Shown in pieces: positions 1 to 7,651 of a stretch of 28,332 nucleotides of DNA. Numbering within the stretch: the stretch's first letter is position 1; the number at the start of each line of letters is the position of its first letter. Below the pieces are notes generated by a model. It was not told where the DNA came from. It worked only from the letters and a program-made list of their open reading frames with translations, and ran no database searches. A program made the position numbers and the translations under genes. This DNA is from a virus. The stretch is taken from IMG/VR virus record IMGVR_UViG_3300000228_000020, positions 1-28,332 of that record, one strand, 5' to 3'.

Positions 1-68
1 AGGTAAAAGATGTAAAAACAATTTTACATACTATTGTTTTCTATGATGAAATTATTGGTGTAGAATAA
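1..68 (+). CDS. C-terminal end of an upstream gene (partial)
   Basis: From base 3 a frame stays open to a TAA at 66-68 and reads VKDVKTILHTIVFYDEIIGVE. The other two forward frames hit stops early (bases 4-6 and 44-46). The gene begins outside the window and only 21 residues are visible, so no function can be given. Its stop lies 12 bases before the ATG of the MazG-like gene, which suggests both are in one transcript. The call depends on frame openness and spacing alone. Confidence 0.5.
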   Translation, partial: VKDVKTILHTIVFYDEIIGVE

Positions 69-80
69 TAAAAATTTAAA

Positions 81-659
81 ATGGAAAAAATTAAAAGTAT
101 TGCTGAATATCAGCAATTAGCAAGTAGAACCTGTGTTGATTTACAAACTGATGAAAAAAATCAGAATCACATGTGGTTAGGAATTACTACAGAAGTTGGA
201 GAAATACTTGATGTATGTAAAAAGAATTTAGCTTATTCAAAACTTGTTGATGTAGTTAATGTTGGAGAAGAAATTGCAGATAAGATGTGGTATATTGCTA
301 ATATGGCAAATTTTGAAAAAATTGTTTTATTAGATGATGTTACAGAAAAAGATGAAACTTTATGGATGAAGCTTTGTAATCTGTATGATGATTTTATATC
401 AATTCCTGAAAGAACAGTTGAAGTAAAAATAACTTTTACAATTCAATTTTATAAAGATTTCTTTGGTAATTATGATGAACTTAATGTTTATGAATTATTT
501 ACTGTAACTAAATTCTTTTCTGATTTTTGGCAATTTGATTTTTATCAATTACTTACTAATAATATCAATAAATTACAAGTAAGATACCCTGATTCCTTTT
601 CTATTGATAAAGCTTTTAACCGAGATTTAGAAAAAGAAAGAGTGGAGTTAGAAAAATAA
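81..659 (+). CDS. MazG-like nucleotide pyrophosphohydrolase
   Basis: 192 residues. The N-terminal half carries the all-alpha NTP pyrophosphatase signature: E38 and E41 in TEVGEILD, then E64 and D67 in GEEIADKMWY. This matches the MazG pattern ExxE, a 12-28 residue spacer, then ExxD, whose acidic residues bind magnesium in the family. Such enzymes split nucleoside triphosphates to monophosphate and pyrophosphate; phage versions are proposed to clean or rebalance nucleotide pools or to lower host (p)ppGpp signalling. The substrate here is unknown. Residues from about 90 to 192 are rich in F, Y and D and are not recognised; they may be a second degenerate helical domain. The ATG at 81 follows an A-rich leader, and the gene is followed by a hairpin at 665-690. 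Confidence 0.75.
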   Translation: MEKIKSIAEYQQLASRTCVDLQTDEKNQNHMWLGITTEVGEILDVCKKNLAYSKLVDVVNVGEEIADKMWYIANMANFEKIVLLDDVTEKDETLWMKLCNLYDDFISIPERTVEVKITFTIQFYKDFFGNYDELNVYELFTVTKFFSDFWQFDFYQLLTNNINKLQVRYPDSFSIDKAFNRDLEKERVELEK

Positions 660-664
660 TCTTG

Positions 665-690
665 AAAGGGAAATAGAAATATTTCCCTTT
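665..690 (+). terminator. Inverted repeat between two genes, weak terminator or processing hairpin
   Basis: A perfect 10-base inverted repeat (AAAGGGAAAT at 665-674, ATTTCCCTTT at 681-690) encloses a 6-base loop. It lies 5 bases after the stop of the MazG-like gene and 15 bases before the next ATG. The stem has only three G:C pairs and the T run (TTTT) is partly in the stem, so a strong intrinsic terminator is unlikely. A weak terminator, mRNA end stabiliser or RNase processing site would all fit. It is the only hairpin found in the gaps of the + strand gene block before its end. Confidence 0.45.
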
Positions 691-705
691 TATAAATATT
701 ATATT

Positions 706-1023
706 ATGATAAAAGAATTGAAAGAAGAAGCTCAAGAATTATTAGATTTTGGGGATTCAAGAGAAAAAGCTCAAGGTTATGGTATGATGAAAGTTATTGA
801 ATTAATTGAAAATCATTATTATCCAAAATCTTGTAGTATATCTTGGTCTGTAGAAGATTTAAAATATCAAGCTGAACAATTAAAAAGTTTTAATCCTGCT
901 TTAGATTTTGATGAAAGTAAATTCCAAGAAACATTGGAAATAATTATTTATAAACATGATGCAGAAATAGGTATTAACTGGGATGTAATACAAATTTATT
1001 TAATGAAACATTGTAAAAAATAA
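706..1023 (+). CDS. Hypothetical protein, 105 residues
   Basis: Not recognised. The protein is acidic and probably mostly helical at its ends (MIKELKEEAQELLDFG at the N-terminus, IYLMKHCKK at the C-terminus). It has no signal peptide, membrane segment or metal-binding cluster; the two cysteines are isolated. The ATG at 706 is the first in frame after the 665-690 hairpin and sits in a very A/T-rich leader. It ends 5 bases before the next ATG, so it is likely cotranscribed with the membrane protein that follows. Coding status is supported by length, the tight operon spacing and Bacteroidota-phage-like codon use, not by homology. Confidence 0.7.
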   Translation: MIKELKEEAQELLDFGDSREKAQGYGMMKVIELIENHYYPKSCSISWSVEDLKYQAEQLKSFNPALDFDESKFQETLEIIIYKHDAEIGINWDVIQIYLMKHCKK

Positions 1024-1028
1024 AACTT

Positions 1029-1811
1029 ATGACAGAAGAAGAATTAAAAGAGTTTAATATTACTCTGAAAAAAGTAAAAATATGGACATTGGTATCAGTA
1101 GTGTTACTTATTTTATTACTATTAAGTATAAATCAATGTAGTAATAGTGCAAAAAATAGTTGGGATACTACCAATTTAAATGATAATCAAAAAACATTTA
1201 AAGATGCAGATAGTTTAAATCATACTACAAATACTGTTATTGAAAGTAATACTAAAGAATTTATTAATTTGAAAATTAAAGATGAGCAAATTAAATCTTT
1301 ACAAGAATTAGTTAAAAAATATAAAAAACAATTGGCTAGTAAAGGTAGTGTTACTCACTTTGAATCTGAAACTAAAATTAATCATTCTTTTCCTCGTGTT
1401 GATACAGTATATGTTGAAATTGTTTATGAAAATGACCAAACTGATATTACTAGACCAACACATGCTTATTATTATCCAATAAAATTAAAAGATGAAAAAG
1501 GTAAAGTATGGGTAGATGGGTCAGCTTTTGCTAATGAACAAAGTTTAGACTTAAAGTTAAGAAGTATAAATGAATATTCAGTAGTTATAGGAGAAGAATC
1601 ACAGGGTTGGTTTAAACCTAAAAAACCTTTTGTAGAAGTAACTAATTTGAATCCTTATTCAGAAACAACTAAATTGAAAACTTATCAAGTTGAAACTAAA
1701 CCAGTTAAAAAAATAGCTATAGGACCAGGGGTTTATTACGGAATTGGGAGTGATTTTAAACCACAAGTATTTATAGGTATGGGTGTAACTTGGAAATTAA
1801 TTGCTTTTTAA
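1029..1811 (+). CDS. Membrane-anchored coiled-coil protein, possible spanin-like protein
   Basis: 260 residues. A cytoplasmic N-terminus of about 17 residues precedes one hydrophobic segment (about 18-34, IWTLVSVVLLILLLLS). A polar stretch and a helical, coiled-coil-like region follow (about 82-105, LKIKDEQIKSLQELVKKYKK), then a beta-rich part. The C-terminus (about 229-260) has alternating glycine and hydrophobic residues (GPGVYYGIGSDF, VFIGMGVTW) and ends in F. This plan, inner-membrane anchor, periplasmic coiled coil and a C-terminal part that could engage the outer membrane, resembles spanins and a type of small membrane protein seen in Bacteroides phages. The cysteine after the hydrophobic stretch (C37, preceded by INQ) does not fit a lipobox, so it is probably a signal anchor. 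No holin or endolysin is visible nearby, so the lysis role is inference. Its stop is one base before the next ATG. Confidence 0.6.
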   Translation: MTEEELKEFNITLKKVKIWTLVSVVLLILLLLSINQCSNSAKNSWDTTNLNDNQKTFKDADSLNHTTNTVIESNTKEFINLKIKDEQIKSLQELVKKYKKQLASKGSVTHFESETKINHSFPRVDTVYVEIVYENDQTDITRPTHAYYYPIKLKDEKGKVWVDGSAFANEQSLDLKLRSINEYSVVIGEESQGWFKPKKPFVEVTNLNPYSETTKLKTYQVETKPVKKIAIGPGVYYGIGSDFKPQVFIGMGVTWKLIAF

Positions 1812-1812
1812 A

Positions 1813-2013
1813 ATGAGTTTGCATGAAACAGTTTGTAATAAAGAAAGACCTTGTTACAAATGTATTGAATCAATTAACATTATGGTAGATTCTTATGGTA
1901 TGCAACAATTGAGAGATAAGTTTAATATAGGTTGGGAATACTCTATTGATTATGTAGAATCCAGAATTAAAAATCCAATTGAAATTAAAAAACATTTTAT
2001 ACTTTTAAAATAA
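1813..2013 (+). CDS. Small cysteine-containing protein, 66 residues
   Basis: The ATG at 1813 is chosen over an in-frame TTG at 1801, which lies inside the preceding gene; the ATG follows that gene's TAA by one base. The N-terminus holds H4, C8, C14 and C17 (HETVCNKERPCYKC), a possible single zinc site. The rest is short and probably helical (YGMQQLRDKF, then a basic C-terminal end). No family is recognised. The stop codon overlaps the next start as TAATG, indicating translational coupling. A DNA- or protein-binding accessory role is possible but not shown. Confidence 0.65.
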   Translation: MSLHETVCNKERPCYKCIESINIMVDSYGMQQLRDKFNIGWEYSIDYVESRIKNPIEIKKHFILLK

Positions 2014-2333
2014 TGGAAGAAATTATTTGGTGCTGGTCTTTAAAAGACCCTGATAATGTAATCTTTATTTTTAGAGGTTTATTTCAAAAAGAAATTGAAA
2101 TAGATTTAAGAGATATTTCAATTTCTATTGCTGAAAAAGGTATTAAACTAAATATCAATGAATATTTATTATTAAAATCCTTATTAACAGATTATAGTCA
2201 AACTTATAAATGTAAAACTTGTAAATATCTATTAAAAACTCAACCAAATAAAAGAATTATGCATAAATGTGCTGTAACAGGAAGAGATGTTACTTTAGCT
2301 ATGAAAGCGTGTGAAGAATTTAAAAACAATTGA
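2013..2333 (+). CDS. Small protein with C-terminal four-cysteine cluster, 106 residues
   Basis: The ATG shares its A with the stop of the preceding gene (TAATG at 2011-2015). Residues 1-60 alternate hydrophobic and charged residues and look like a small mixed alpha/beta domain (VIFIFRGLFQKEIEIDL). Residues 67-100 carry C67-x2-C70, then C86 and C100, with H84 nearby, the layout of a small zinc-binding module. The family and role are not recognised. It is the only gene in the window ending in TGA; the next ATG follows after two bases. Confidence 0.7.
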   Translation: MEEIIWCWSLKDPDNVIFIFRGLFQKEIEIDLRDISISIAEKGIKLNINEYLLLKSLLTDYSQTYKCKTCKYLLKTQPNKRIMHKCAVTGRDVTLAMKACEEFKNN

Positions 2334-2335
2334 TT

Positions 2336-2524
2336 ATGGAACAGAAACTTATTGGAAAAGTTGTATTAACTGAAAAAGAAGTTGATATTGCTATTACTTA
2401 TTTATTTGAACAAAATGAAAATTTTAAATATTTTTCTCATCAAGAAAAAGAAGAAAAGATTAGTGATTACTGGTTAGAAAATGGTAAGAAAGATTGCTCA
2501 TTTTTAAATTTAATACAAGGATAA
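2336..2524 (+). CDS. Hypothetical protein, 62 residues
   Basis: The ATG at 2336 is preferred over an in-frame TTG at 2330, which overlaps the preceding stop. The product is acidic and has a helical, charged middle (TEKEVDIAITYLFEQ, then HQEKEEKISDYWLENG). There is no membrane segment or cysteine cluster; one cysteine lies near the end. No function is recognised. It is accepted as a gene because it fills the space between two others with gaps of 2 and 1 bases and shares their codon use. Confidence 0.6.
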   Translation: MEQKLIGKVVLTEKEVDIAITYLFEQNENFKYFSHQEKEEKISDYWLENGKKDCSFLNLIQG

Positions 2525-2525
2525 A

Positions 2526-2711
2526 ATGAATACAGTAGAAAATAGAAAGTCAGATTATGTTTGTTTTGAATGTGGTGTACCATATTTAACAGAAAAGCAA
2601 AAAGAAGAAGGAGGTTGTAGTACATTTCATAAAGCAGTTTGTGATATATGTGAAGAAGAAAAATCTGTTACTCATATAAGAACTTACAACTATTTACAAA
2701 AAAAGAATTAA
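2526..2711 (+). CDS. Small zinc-ribbon-like protein, 61 residues
   Basis: Two CxxC knuckles are present: C13-x2-C16 (CFEC) and C39-x2-C42 (CDIC), about 22 residues apart. C31 and H35 (CSTFH) lie between them. This is the layout of a zinc ribbon or related treble-clef finger. Such small phage fingers bind nucleic acid or host proteins in known families, but no target can be named. The gene is the last of the + strand block; its TAA lies 9 bases before the strong hairpin at 2721-2770. Confidence 0.7.
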   Translation: MNTVENRKSDYVCFECGVPYLTEKQKEEGGCSTFHKAVCDICEEEKSVTHIRTYNYLQKKN

Positions 2712-2720
2712 ATTTAAAAT

Positions 2721-2777
2721 AAATGCACACATTTTCCGAAAATGTAATAAAACGGAAAATGTGTGCATTTTTTATTT
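2721..2777. terminator. Bidirectional intrinsic terminator between convergent gene blocks
   Basis: A perfect 18-bp stem (2721-2738 with 2753-2770) encloses a 14-base loop. On the + strand the 3' arm runs into a T-rich tail (ATTTTTTATTT). On the - strand the complement of the A-rich bases before 2721 also gives a T-rich tail. It sits between the last + strand gene (stop at 2711) and the last - strand gene (stop at 2796), exactly where terminators for two converging transcripts are expected. The stretch 2712-2795 holds nothing else recognisable. The loop contains a second copy of GAAAATGT, so a smaller competing hairpin can form. Confidence 0.85.
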
Positions 2778-2795
2778 CCTCACTTCTACTTTTTT

Positions 2796-5700
2796 TTATT
2801 CTTCATCTACAGATTTATTTTGCTCTTTATCATAATTTTCTCTGTCTATTTTAAATTCATCTCCAAGTTCTTCTTTAATTTCTTTATCAATCACATCTTG
2901 TTCTACTTCTGGTAATTCATCATATTCTACATTATTTTCTGTTTCATATTCATCAAGAAGTTCTTGTATTTTAACCTGTTTAGCTTCTTTTAATTCTTTT
3001 TTATCAACTTTAAAATCAGAGTTAAATATACCATCCAAACCTTCTGTTTTATCCCATTCAGTAAGCATAGAGTTTTCAAAACCAAATCTGTATGTACTAT
3101 CATAATGAATAGCATCTCTAAACAATGCAGGTATAAACATTGCTGCTGCTGCATTATATAATTTATTTTGTCCTTGTCTTGGTCCTTTTTGTATTTCTGC
3201 TGTAGGAGTTCTTAAAGCAATACCTAACTTTATTATACTTTTTAATTGTCCTTCTATACCACCTTCTGAACCAGCTTTCCATATAGCAGCAGGGTCTGTA
3301 CCAAATGAAGATTCATTGAAAGTACCAGTAATCATATTTTCAAGAAAATTATAGGTATGATTTCCTTCTGCTCTTCTTAATTTTTGTGCTTCATATTTAG
3401 CTCTTTGCTCTGTTCCTTCTTCTCCTTTAGGTTCATCATCTTCATTATCTTTTAAAAATGCTTGAATACCTATCTTAACTAACATTAATATTGCTAAATG
3501 TTGCATATTTCTACCCATTGCTCTCAAATCTTTCTTTTCTTGTTCAGTAAGATTTAATTCTGATTTAAACTCAACAGGTTTAATTAATTCTTTACCAAAT
3601 ATGGTATTTATTGGCATTTCAGCTAAAGCCACAGGATTAATCATTTTTAACCAATACATAGCTTGTTGTACCATAGCAATAGGTTCAGTATTATCTACTA
3701 AAGTTGTATTTCTATTTTTATGTGCTATATATTTAGTATAACCAAATCCAAATCCTAATGAAGCAACAAAACCAGCAATCAAAATAGGAGAAGCTGTTAC
3801 CATTCCTAATGCTCCTGTAGTAGCTAACATTAAACCAGCAGCAACAGAAGTTTTCTTATTTAATAAACTTGATAACATAAAACCTGTTTCTACCTCACCA
3901 GTAAGAACATTTTTTTGTTGGTATTTCCATCTTGCTCCTATATATTCTGGAATCCAAGTTTTGTAAGTCATTAATGGTTTTGTAAATAAACTACCTTTAA
4001 TCCTTGTAACACCTTCTTTAGTATAATCACCAATCATACTATTATTCATAGCTCTAACATTCAATTTCCAATCAGAAATATCTTTAGAGGTCATAGTAAT
4101 CAAATGTTCTCTATTTGTTGGTGTATCAAATTCAGGTTTTAATTCTAAAACTCCATTATTGTTTATATAAGGTATAAAATCACTTCCATTAAATAAAGGA
4201 TATTTAGCTGGAGTACCATCAGGATTTTTTTCTGTAGCATGTTCTATTTCAACATCCATAGCCATAGCTAATATACCTTTTGCTTGATTTCGATATTCTA
4301 CTTTTTCAGTAATGAACATTGGTTGCATCCAACCTGCTCTATTTTTTATTTCAGCTTCTGCTTTTTGTAATTCATTAGTTCCTGTTTCTACAATACTTAA
4401 TTTTTCTATAAATAATTTAGCTGTTTCCCATTTTTGTTTATAAGTAGGATTTACATGTCTTATTATACCTAAATCAACAAAATGCTGAACAGGGTAAATA
4501 TTACCTCTTTGCCAAAATATACCATCTCTATTTAATGTAGTAATAAAACCTTGTTTATAGTTATTTACTCCAGCAAGTAAATTATATCCTAAACCAACTT
4601 TTACTCTTAATTTATTAACTATATTATCAAATAAAGCACTAATCATATAGTCTTTACCTAATAATTCTATTCTTTGATGTAATGCCGCTTTTTCAATATT
4701 TAATTGTTCAACTTTTTTAGGTGAAGTAGTTTGTGCAATTTCATTTTCAAGTTGTTTTATTCTCTCAATTGCTGAATCATATATTACTTTTTCTTCTTTG
4801 TTGAAATTTTTATAAAATATTTTACCTACAACAGGAGCATTGAAATGTTCTTTATTTAAAGATTTTCTCAATATATTACTTATGTTATTTACTCCTCCTG
4901 GATGGTCTTTTTGATTTTTATTTAAAATAACTTTTTCATAAAAGAAGTCTTGTCTTTTTATTTCACTTTCTCTTACTTCATCTTTTTTCTGATGCCAACC
5001 ATTTTCTTTTGTTAAAATGTCAGCACTTTTCATTCTATAAATGTTTGTTTCATTTTTAGATGCTGTTCTTGCTTTATGGTCTGCTGATAACTCTAATAAT
5101 CCTTTTATTACTGCTGGTAAGTTCAAAGATTGTTGCTCCATATTCTTTATTTTAGAGAATATTTTCAAATCTCCTGCTCCAAATATACCATTAGTAGAAT
5201 CTAAATTATCTAAAAACTCAACTGAATCTTTCATTCCTGTTACTGCAAGTATCTTATCTTGTTGTTCTAAAGATAAAGAGTTCCAATGAATAACTGTATT
5301 ATCCATTAAAGTCTTACCTATTATATTAGATACATCAGTTTTAAGTAATGCAAAATCTTTACCTACCTCACTTTCTATTGTTTTTATTTGATGTGCAAGT
5401 TGTACATATTCTGATTCATTATGTTTATAATTCTTTGCACTAAATACCTCTTTAACAATATTATCATTTAATGCTCTTAATAATGATTTTAATCCAAACC
5501 AATTTTCTTGACTGAATGCATTTTTTAATATTTTTTTATAGGAAGCATTCATTACTTGTTCAGTAATCCCTTCTTTAAAACTCAAAATAGAATTATATTT
5601 TACTTTCAAGTCAGAATCAATAAGATTTTCATTTATCAATTCTACACCAGATTTCATTCTTTTCCAGAAATCATACATTATAGGATTGTTTTCAATATCT

Positions 5701-7622
5701 TTAAAATTTTCATCAAAGAAACCTGTATTTAATCCTAAATTATTTTGTGCTTTTGGTATAAAACCATTGAATTTAATATAAGAAGGTTTCTCATCTTTTT
5801 GAGTACCATAATTAAGTTCTACCATACCAGAATTACCAGCATAGAAAGAATCAAGGAAAGCCAATGGACTAATTCTTTGAAGGGAATTTTCTATACTATC
5901 TTTTGCAGCACCAGATAATTGAGCTTCATCAGTTACATTTTCATCATCTAATTTTGCTTGTATAATTAATCCTGCTTCATTTAAGTATTTATCTAATAGA
6001 TTTCTTTGATTTTCAATAGCTTTATCATACTCTTCTTGCCCAATTTTAGCAATTATTTCTTGCTTATAATTATCAGCTTCTTGAGTAGTTCCTCTTTTAA
6101 AACTATCATAAATAGGGTCATCAAATATATCATGTAATAAAGTAAAATTTAAAAATTCTACCTTATCATTCAAATCATTAAATTTATTCTTTAATAACCT
6201 TTCTACTTCTGCCCAATCTTTTTGACTTCTTGCTTGATATAAATCTTCTTGATATTTCTTTTGAAGATTGTATATAGTATTTTCATAAGTTTTTGAAAAC
6301 TTACTAATTAATTCTGGTTCAGCAACCTTATCTTTTCTATATAACCAATTATAATCAAATACTGTTTTCTTTCTGAATGTAAAGAATTTACCAAGTCTTT
6401 TTAATTCTTCTTCAATAGCAGGAAGACCATTATTGATACTTTCAATTATAGGTTGAATTTTATTATTCTGAAATTGTTTTTCTCTCTTATATTCCAATAT
6501 AATTAACTGGTCAATAATGTTATTTTCTGATAATAAATTAGTACCTTGAGTAAAAAAGTAAGATTCAATTTTATTTATATCCTGTAATTTCTTTAATAGT
6601 TCTTCTTTAATTTCTTCTAATGTCAATCCTGGATATAATTTAGATAAGTTATCTTCATTTTTTTCCAATAGTTGAAGAAAGATGTCATCTACAGTTTCAT
6701 TTATTCTATTTTTAGTTTTCTCTAAATGTTTCTCTATATAATCAATTATATCTTGAACTTCTTTTTCAAACTCTTGTTTACTATTTAAAGCAAAAATATC
6801 AGTATCTTTTGCTTCTGATTTTTTAGTTCTTTCTAAATAATCAAACATTGTTTTTGCTAAAAATACATTATCTAATGTAGGATTAGAAAGTAATTCATTT
6901 ATTGTTTGAATATCTTTTTCAAAAAAATCTCTAATCAATGATACTTTATCAATATTACTATTAAAGTCTTTAATATCTTTTTCTAAAGAATCTTTAATTA
7001 AATTGAATTTAGCTATTTTTTTAGTTATTTCAACTGAATCATGTAATCTTTTATCATTATATAATCTTGTAATAGTTTTATCTACATTGATAAGTAATTT
7101 TCTTTTATGTTCAAGAACATCATTGAAGTTAGGTTGTATAACAGTTTTTGATATAGGAGTATTTGTACTGTTACTTGGCATATATTCAAAATCATCCTCT
7201 GAAAATGTTGGAGGTAAATCTCTCATTTCATCATATTCATTCTGAATTTTTCTACCTTCATTTCTTGAATCTTTTTCAGCTTTTGCTCTTGCTTCATTAT
7301 AAGCATCTTGCTCATTTTGATTAGACATTGCTTTTGCCAATTTTATAGTAGGATGAATATTAAATTCTATCCCTTCCTTTGTTTGATTAAATGATACTAC
7401 TTCTCCATACAATTTAGAATTATATTGAGTATTATATTTATTTTTTTGATATTGTACTCTTCCAAACAAAGGATTTTTAGCAGTAGTAGGTGTATTACTA
7501 TCATAAGGTATAAAACCTGCTAATCTATCTTGAAATTTTGTAAATTTAATAGATTTAAAATCTTCCATTAATCCAAGTTTTATCTTTTCTTGAATATCTT
7601 GAATTTCTACTATACAAGCCAT
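2796..7622 (-). CDS. Giant virion-associated protein of the crAss-like RNA polymerase cluster, 1608 residues
   Basis: Last gene of the - strand operon. The protein is mostly helical and highly charged, with predicted coiled coils over about residues 150-500 (many EK-rich stretches). At about 1259-1299 a long hydrophobic, glycine/alanine-rich stretch (SVAAGLMLATTGALGMVTAS, then PILIAGFVASLGFGFGY) could form one or two membrane helices; a shorter hydrophobic stretch lies near 1385 (LAILMLVKIGIQAF). The C-terminus is very acidic. A conserved-looking block at about 1070-1240 contains VEYRNQ and WIPEYIGARW. Crassvirales genomes carry a set of two or three giant proteins beside the tail genes, several of them virion components that enter the host. 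By position and type this is a member of that set, perhaps helping translocation across the inner membrane. No catalytic motif is recognised. The ATG at 7622 follows an A/T-rich 29-base gap. Confidence 0.65.
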   Translation of the reverse strand: MACIVEIQDIQEKIKLGLMEDFKSIKFTKFQDRLAGFIPYDSNTPTTAKNPLFGRVQYQKNKYNTQYNSKLYGEVVSFNQTKEGIEFNIHPTIKLAKAMSNQNEQDAYNEARAKAEKDSRNEGRKIQNEYDEMRDLPPTFSEDDFEYMPSNSTNTPISKTVIQPNFNDVLEHKRKLLINVDKTITRLYNDKRLHDSVEITKKIAKFNLIKDSLEKDIKDFNSNIDKVSLIRDFFEKDIQTINELLSNPTLDNVFLAKTMFDYLERTKKSEAKDTDIFALNSKQEFEKEVQDIIDYIEKHLEKTKNRINETVDDIFLQLLEKNEDNLSKLYPGLTLEEIKEELLKKLQDINKIESYFFTQGTNLLSENNIIDQLIILEYKREKQFQNNKIQPIIESINNGLPAIEEELKRLGKFFTFRKKTVFDYNWLYRKDKVAEPELISKFSKTYENTIYNLQKKYQEDLYQARSQKDWAEVERLLKNKFNDLNDKVEFLNFTLLHDIFDDPIYDSFKRGTTQEADNYKQEIIAKIGQEEYDKAIENQRNLLDKYLNEAGLIIQAKLDDENVTDEAQLSGAAKDSIENSLQRISPLAFLDSFYAGNSGMVELNYGTQKDEKPSYIKFNGFIPKAQNNLGLNTGFFDENFKDIENNPIMYDFWKRMKSGVELINENLIDSDLKVKYNSILSFKEGITEQVMNASYKKILKNAFSQENWFGLKSLLRALNDNIVKEVFSAKNYKHNESEYVQLAHQIKTIESEVGKDFALLKTDVSNIIGKTLMDNTVIHWNSLSLEQQDKILAVTGMKDSVEFLDNLDSTNGIFGAGDLKIFSKIKNMEQQSLNLPAVIKGLLELSADHKARTASKNETNIYRMKSADILTKENGWHQKKDEVRESEIKRQDFFYEKVILNKNQKDHPGGVNNISNILRKSLNKEHFNAPVVGKIFYKNFNKEEKVIYDSAIERIKQLENEIAQTTSPKKVEQLNIEKAALHQRIELLGKDYMISALFDNIVNKLRVKVGLGYNLLAGVNNYKQGFITTLNRDGIFWQRGNIYPVQHFVDLGIIRHVNPTYKQKWETAKLFIEKLSIVETGTNELQKAEAEIKNRAGWMQPMFITEKVEYRNQAKGILAMAMDVEIEHATEKNPDGTPAKYPLFNGSDFIPYINNNGVLELKPEFDTPTNREHLITMTSKDISDWKLNVRAMNNSMIGDYTKEGVTRIKGSLFTKPLMTYKTWIPEYIGARWKYQQKNVLTGEVETGFMLSSLLNKKTSVAAGLMLATTGALGMVTASPILIAGFVASLGFGFGYTKYIAHKNRNTTLVDNTEPIAMVQQAMYWLKMINPVALAEMPINTIFGKELIKPVEFKSELNLTEQEKKDLRAMGRNMQHLAILMLVKIGIQAFLKDNEDDEPKGEEGTEQRAKYEAQKLRRAEGNHTYNFLENMITGTFNESSFGTDPAAIWKAGSEGGIEGQLKSIIKLGIALRTPTAEIQKGPRQGQNKLYNAAAAMFIPALFRDAIHYDSTYRFGFENSMLTEWDKTEGLDGIFNSDFKVDKKELKEAKQVKIQELLDEYETENNVEYDELPEVEQDVIDKEIKEELGDEFKIDRENYDKEQNKSVDEE

Positions 7623-7636
7623 AATTTTATTTTTTA

Positions 7637-7644
7637 CAAATGTA
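7637..7644 (-). promoter_or_regulatory. Possible Bacteroidota-type -7 box upstream of the 1608-residue gene
   Basis: On the - strand this reads TACATTTG, matching the Bacteroides primary sigma -7 consensus TAnnTTTG. It lies in the only gap of the - strand operon longer than 11 bases. Initiation a few bases downstream would leave a leader of about 8-10 bases before the ATG at 7622. A TTG lies upstream, but at 14 bases it is closer than the usual 19 or so for the -33 box, so support is weak. In such AT-rich DNA a match can be chance. Confidence 0.25.
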
Positions 7645-7651
7645 CTTAATA

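Noticed and set aside
1119-1139. Lipoprotein signal in the spanin-like protein
   Set aside because: The residues before C37 are SINQ; Gln at -1 and Asn at -2 do not fit a lipobox.
1801-1812. TTG as start of the 66-residue protein
   Set aside because: It would overlap the preceding gene by 11 bases, while an ATG at 1813 sits directly after that gene's stop, matching the spacing of neighbours.
2330-2335. TTG as start of the 62-residue protein
   Set aside because: It overlaps the preceding TGA; the ATG two codons later fits the operon spacing better.
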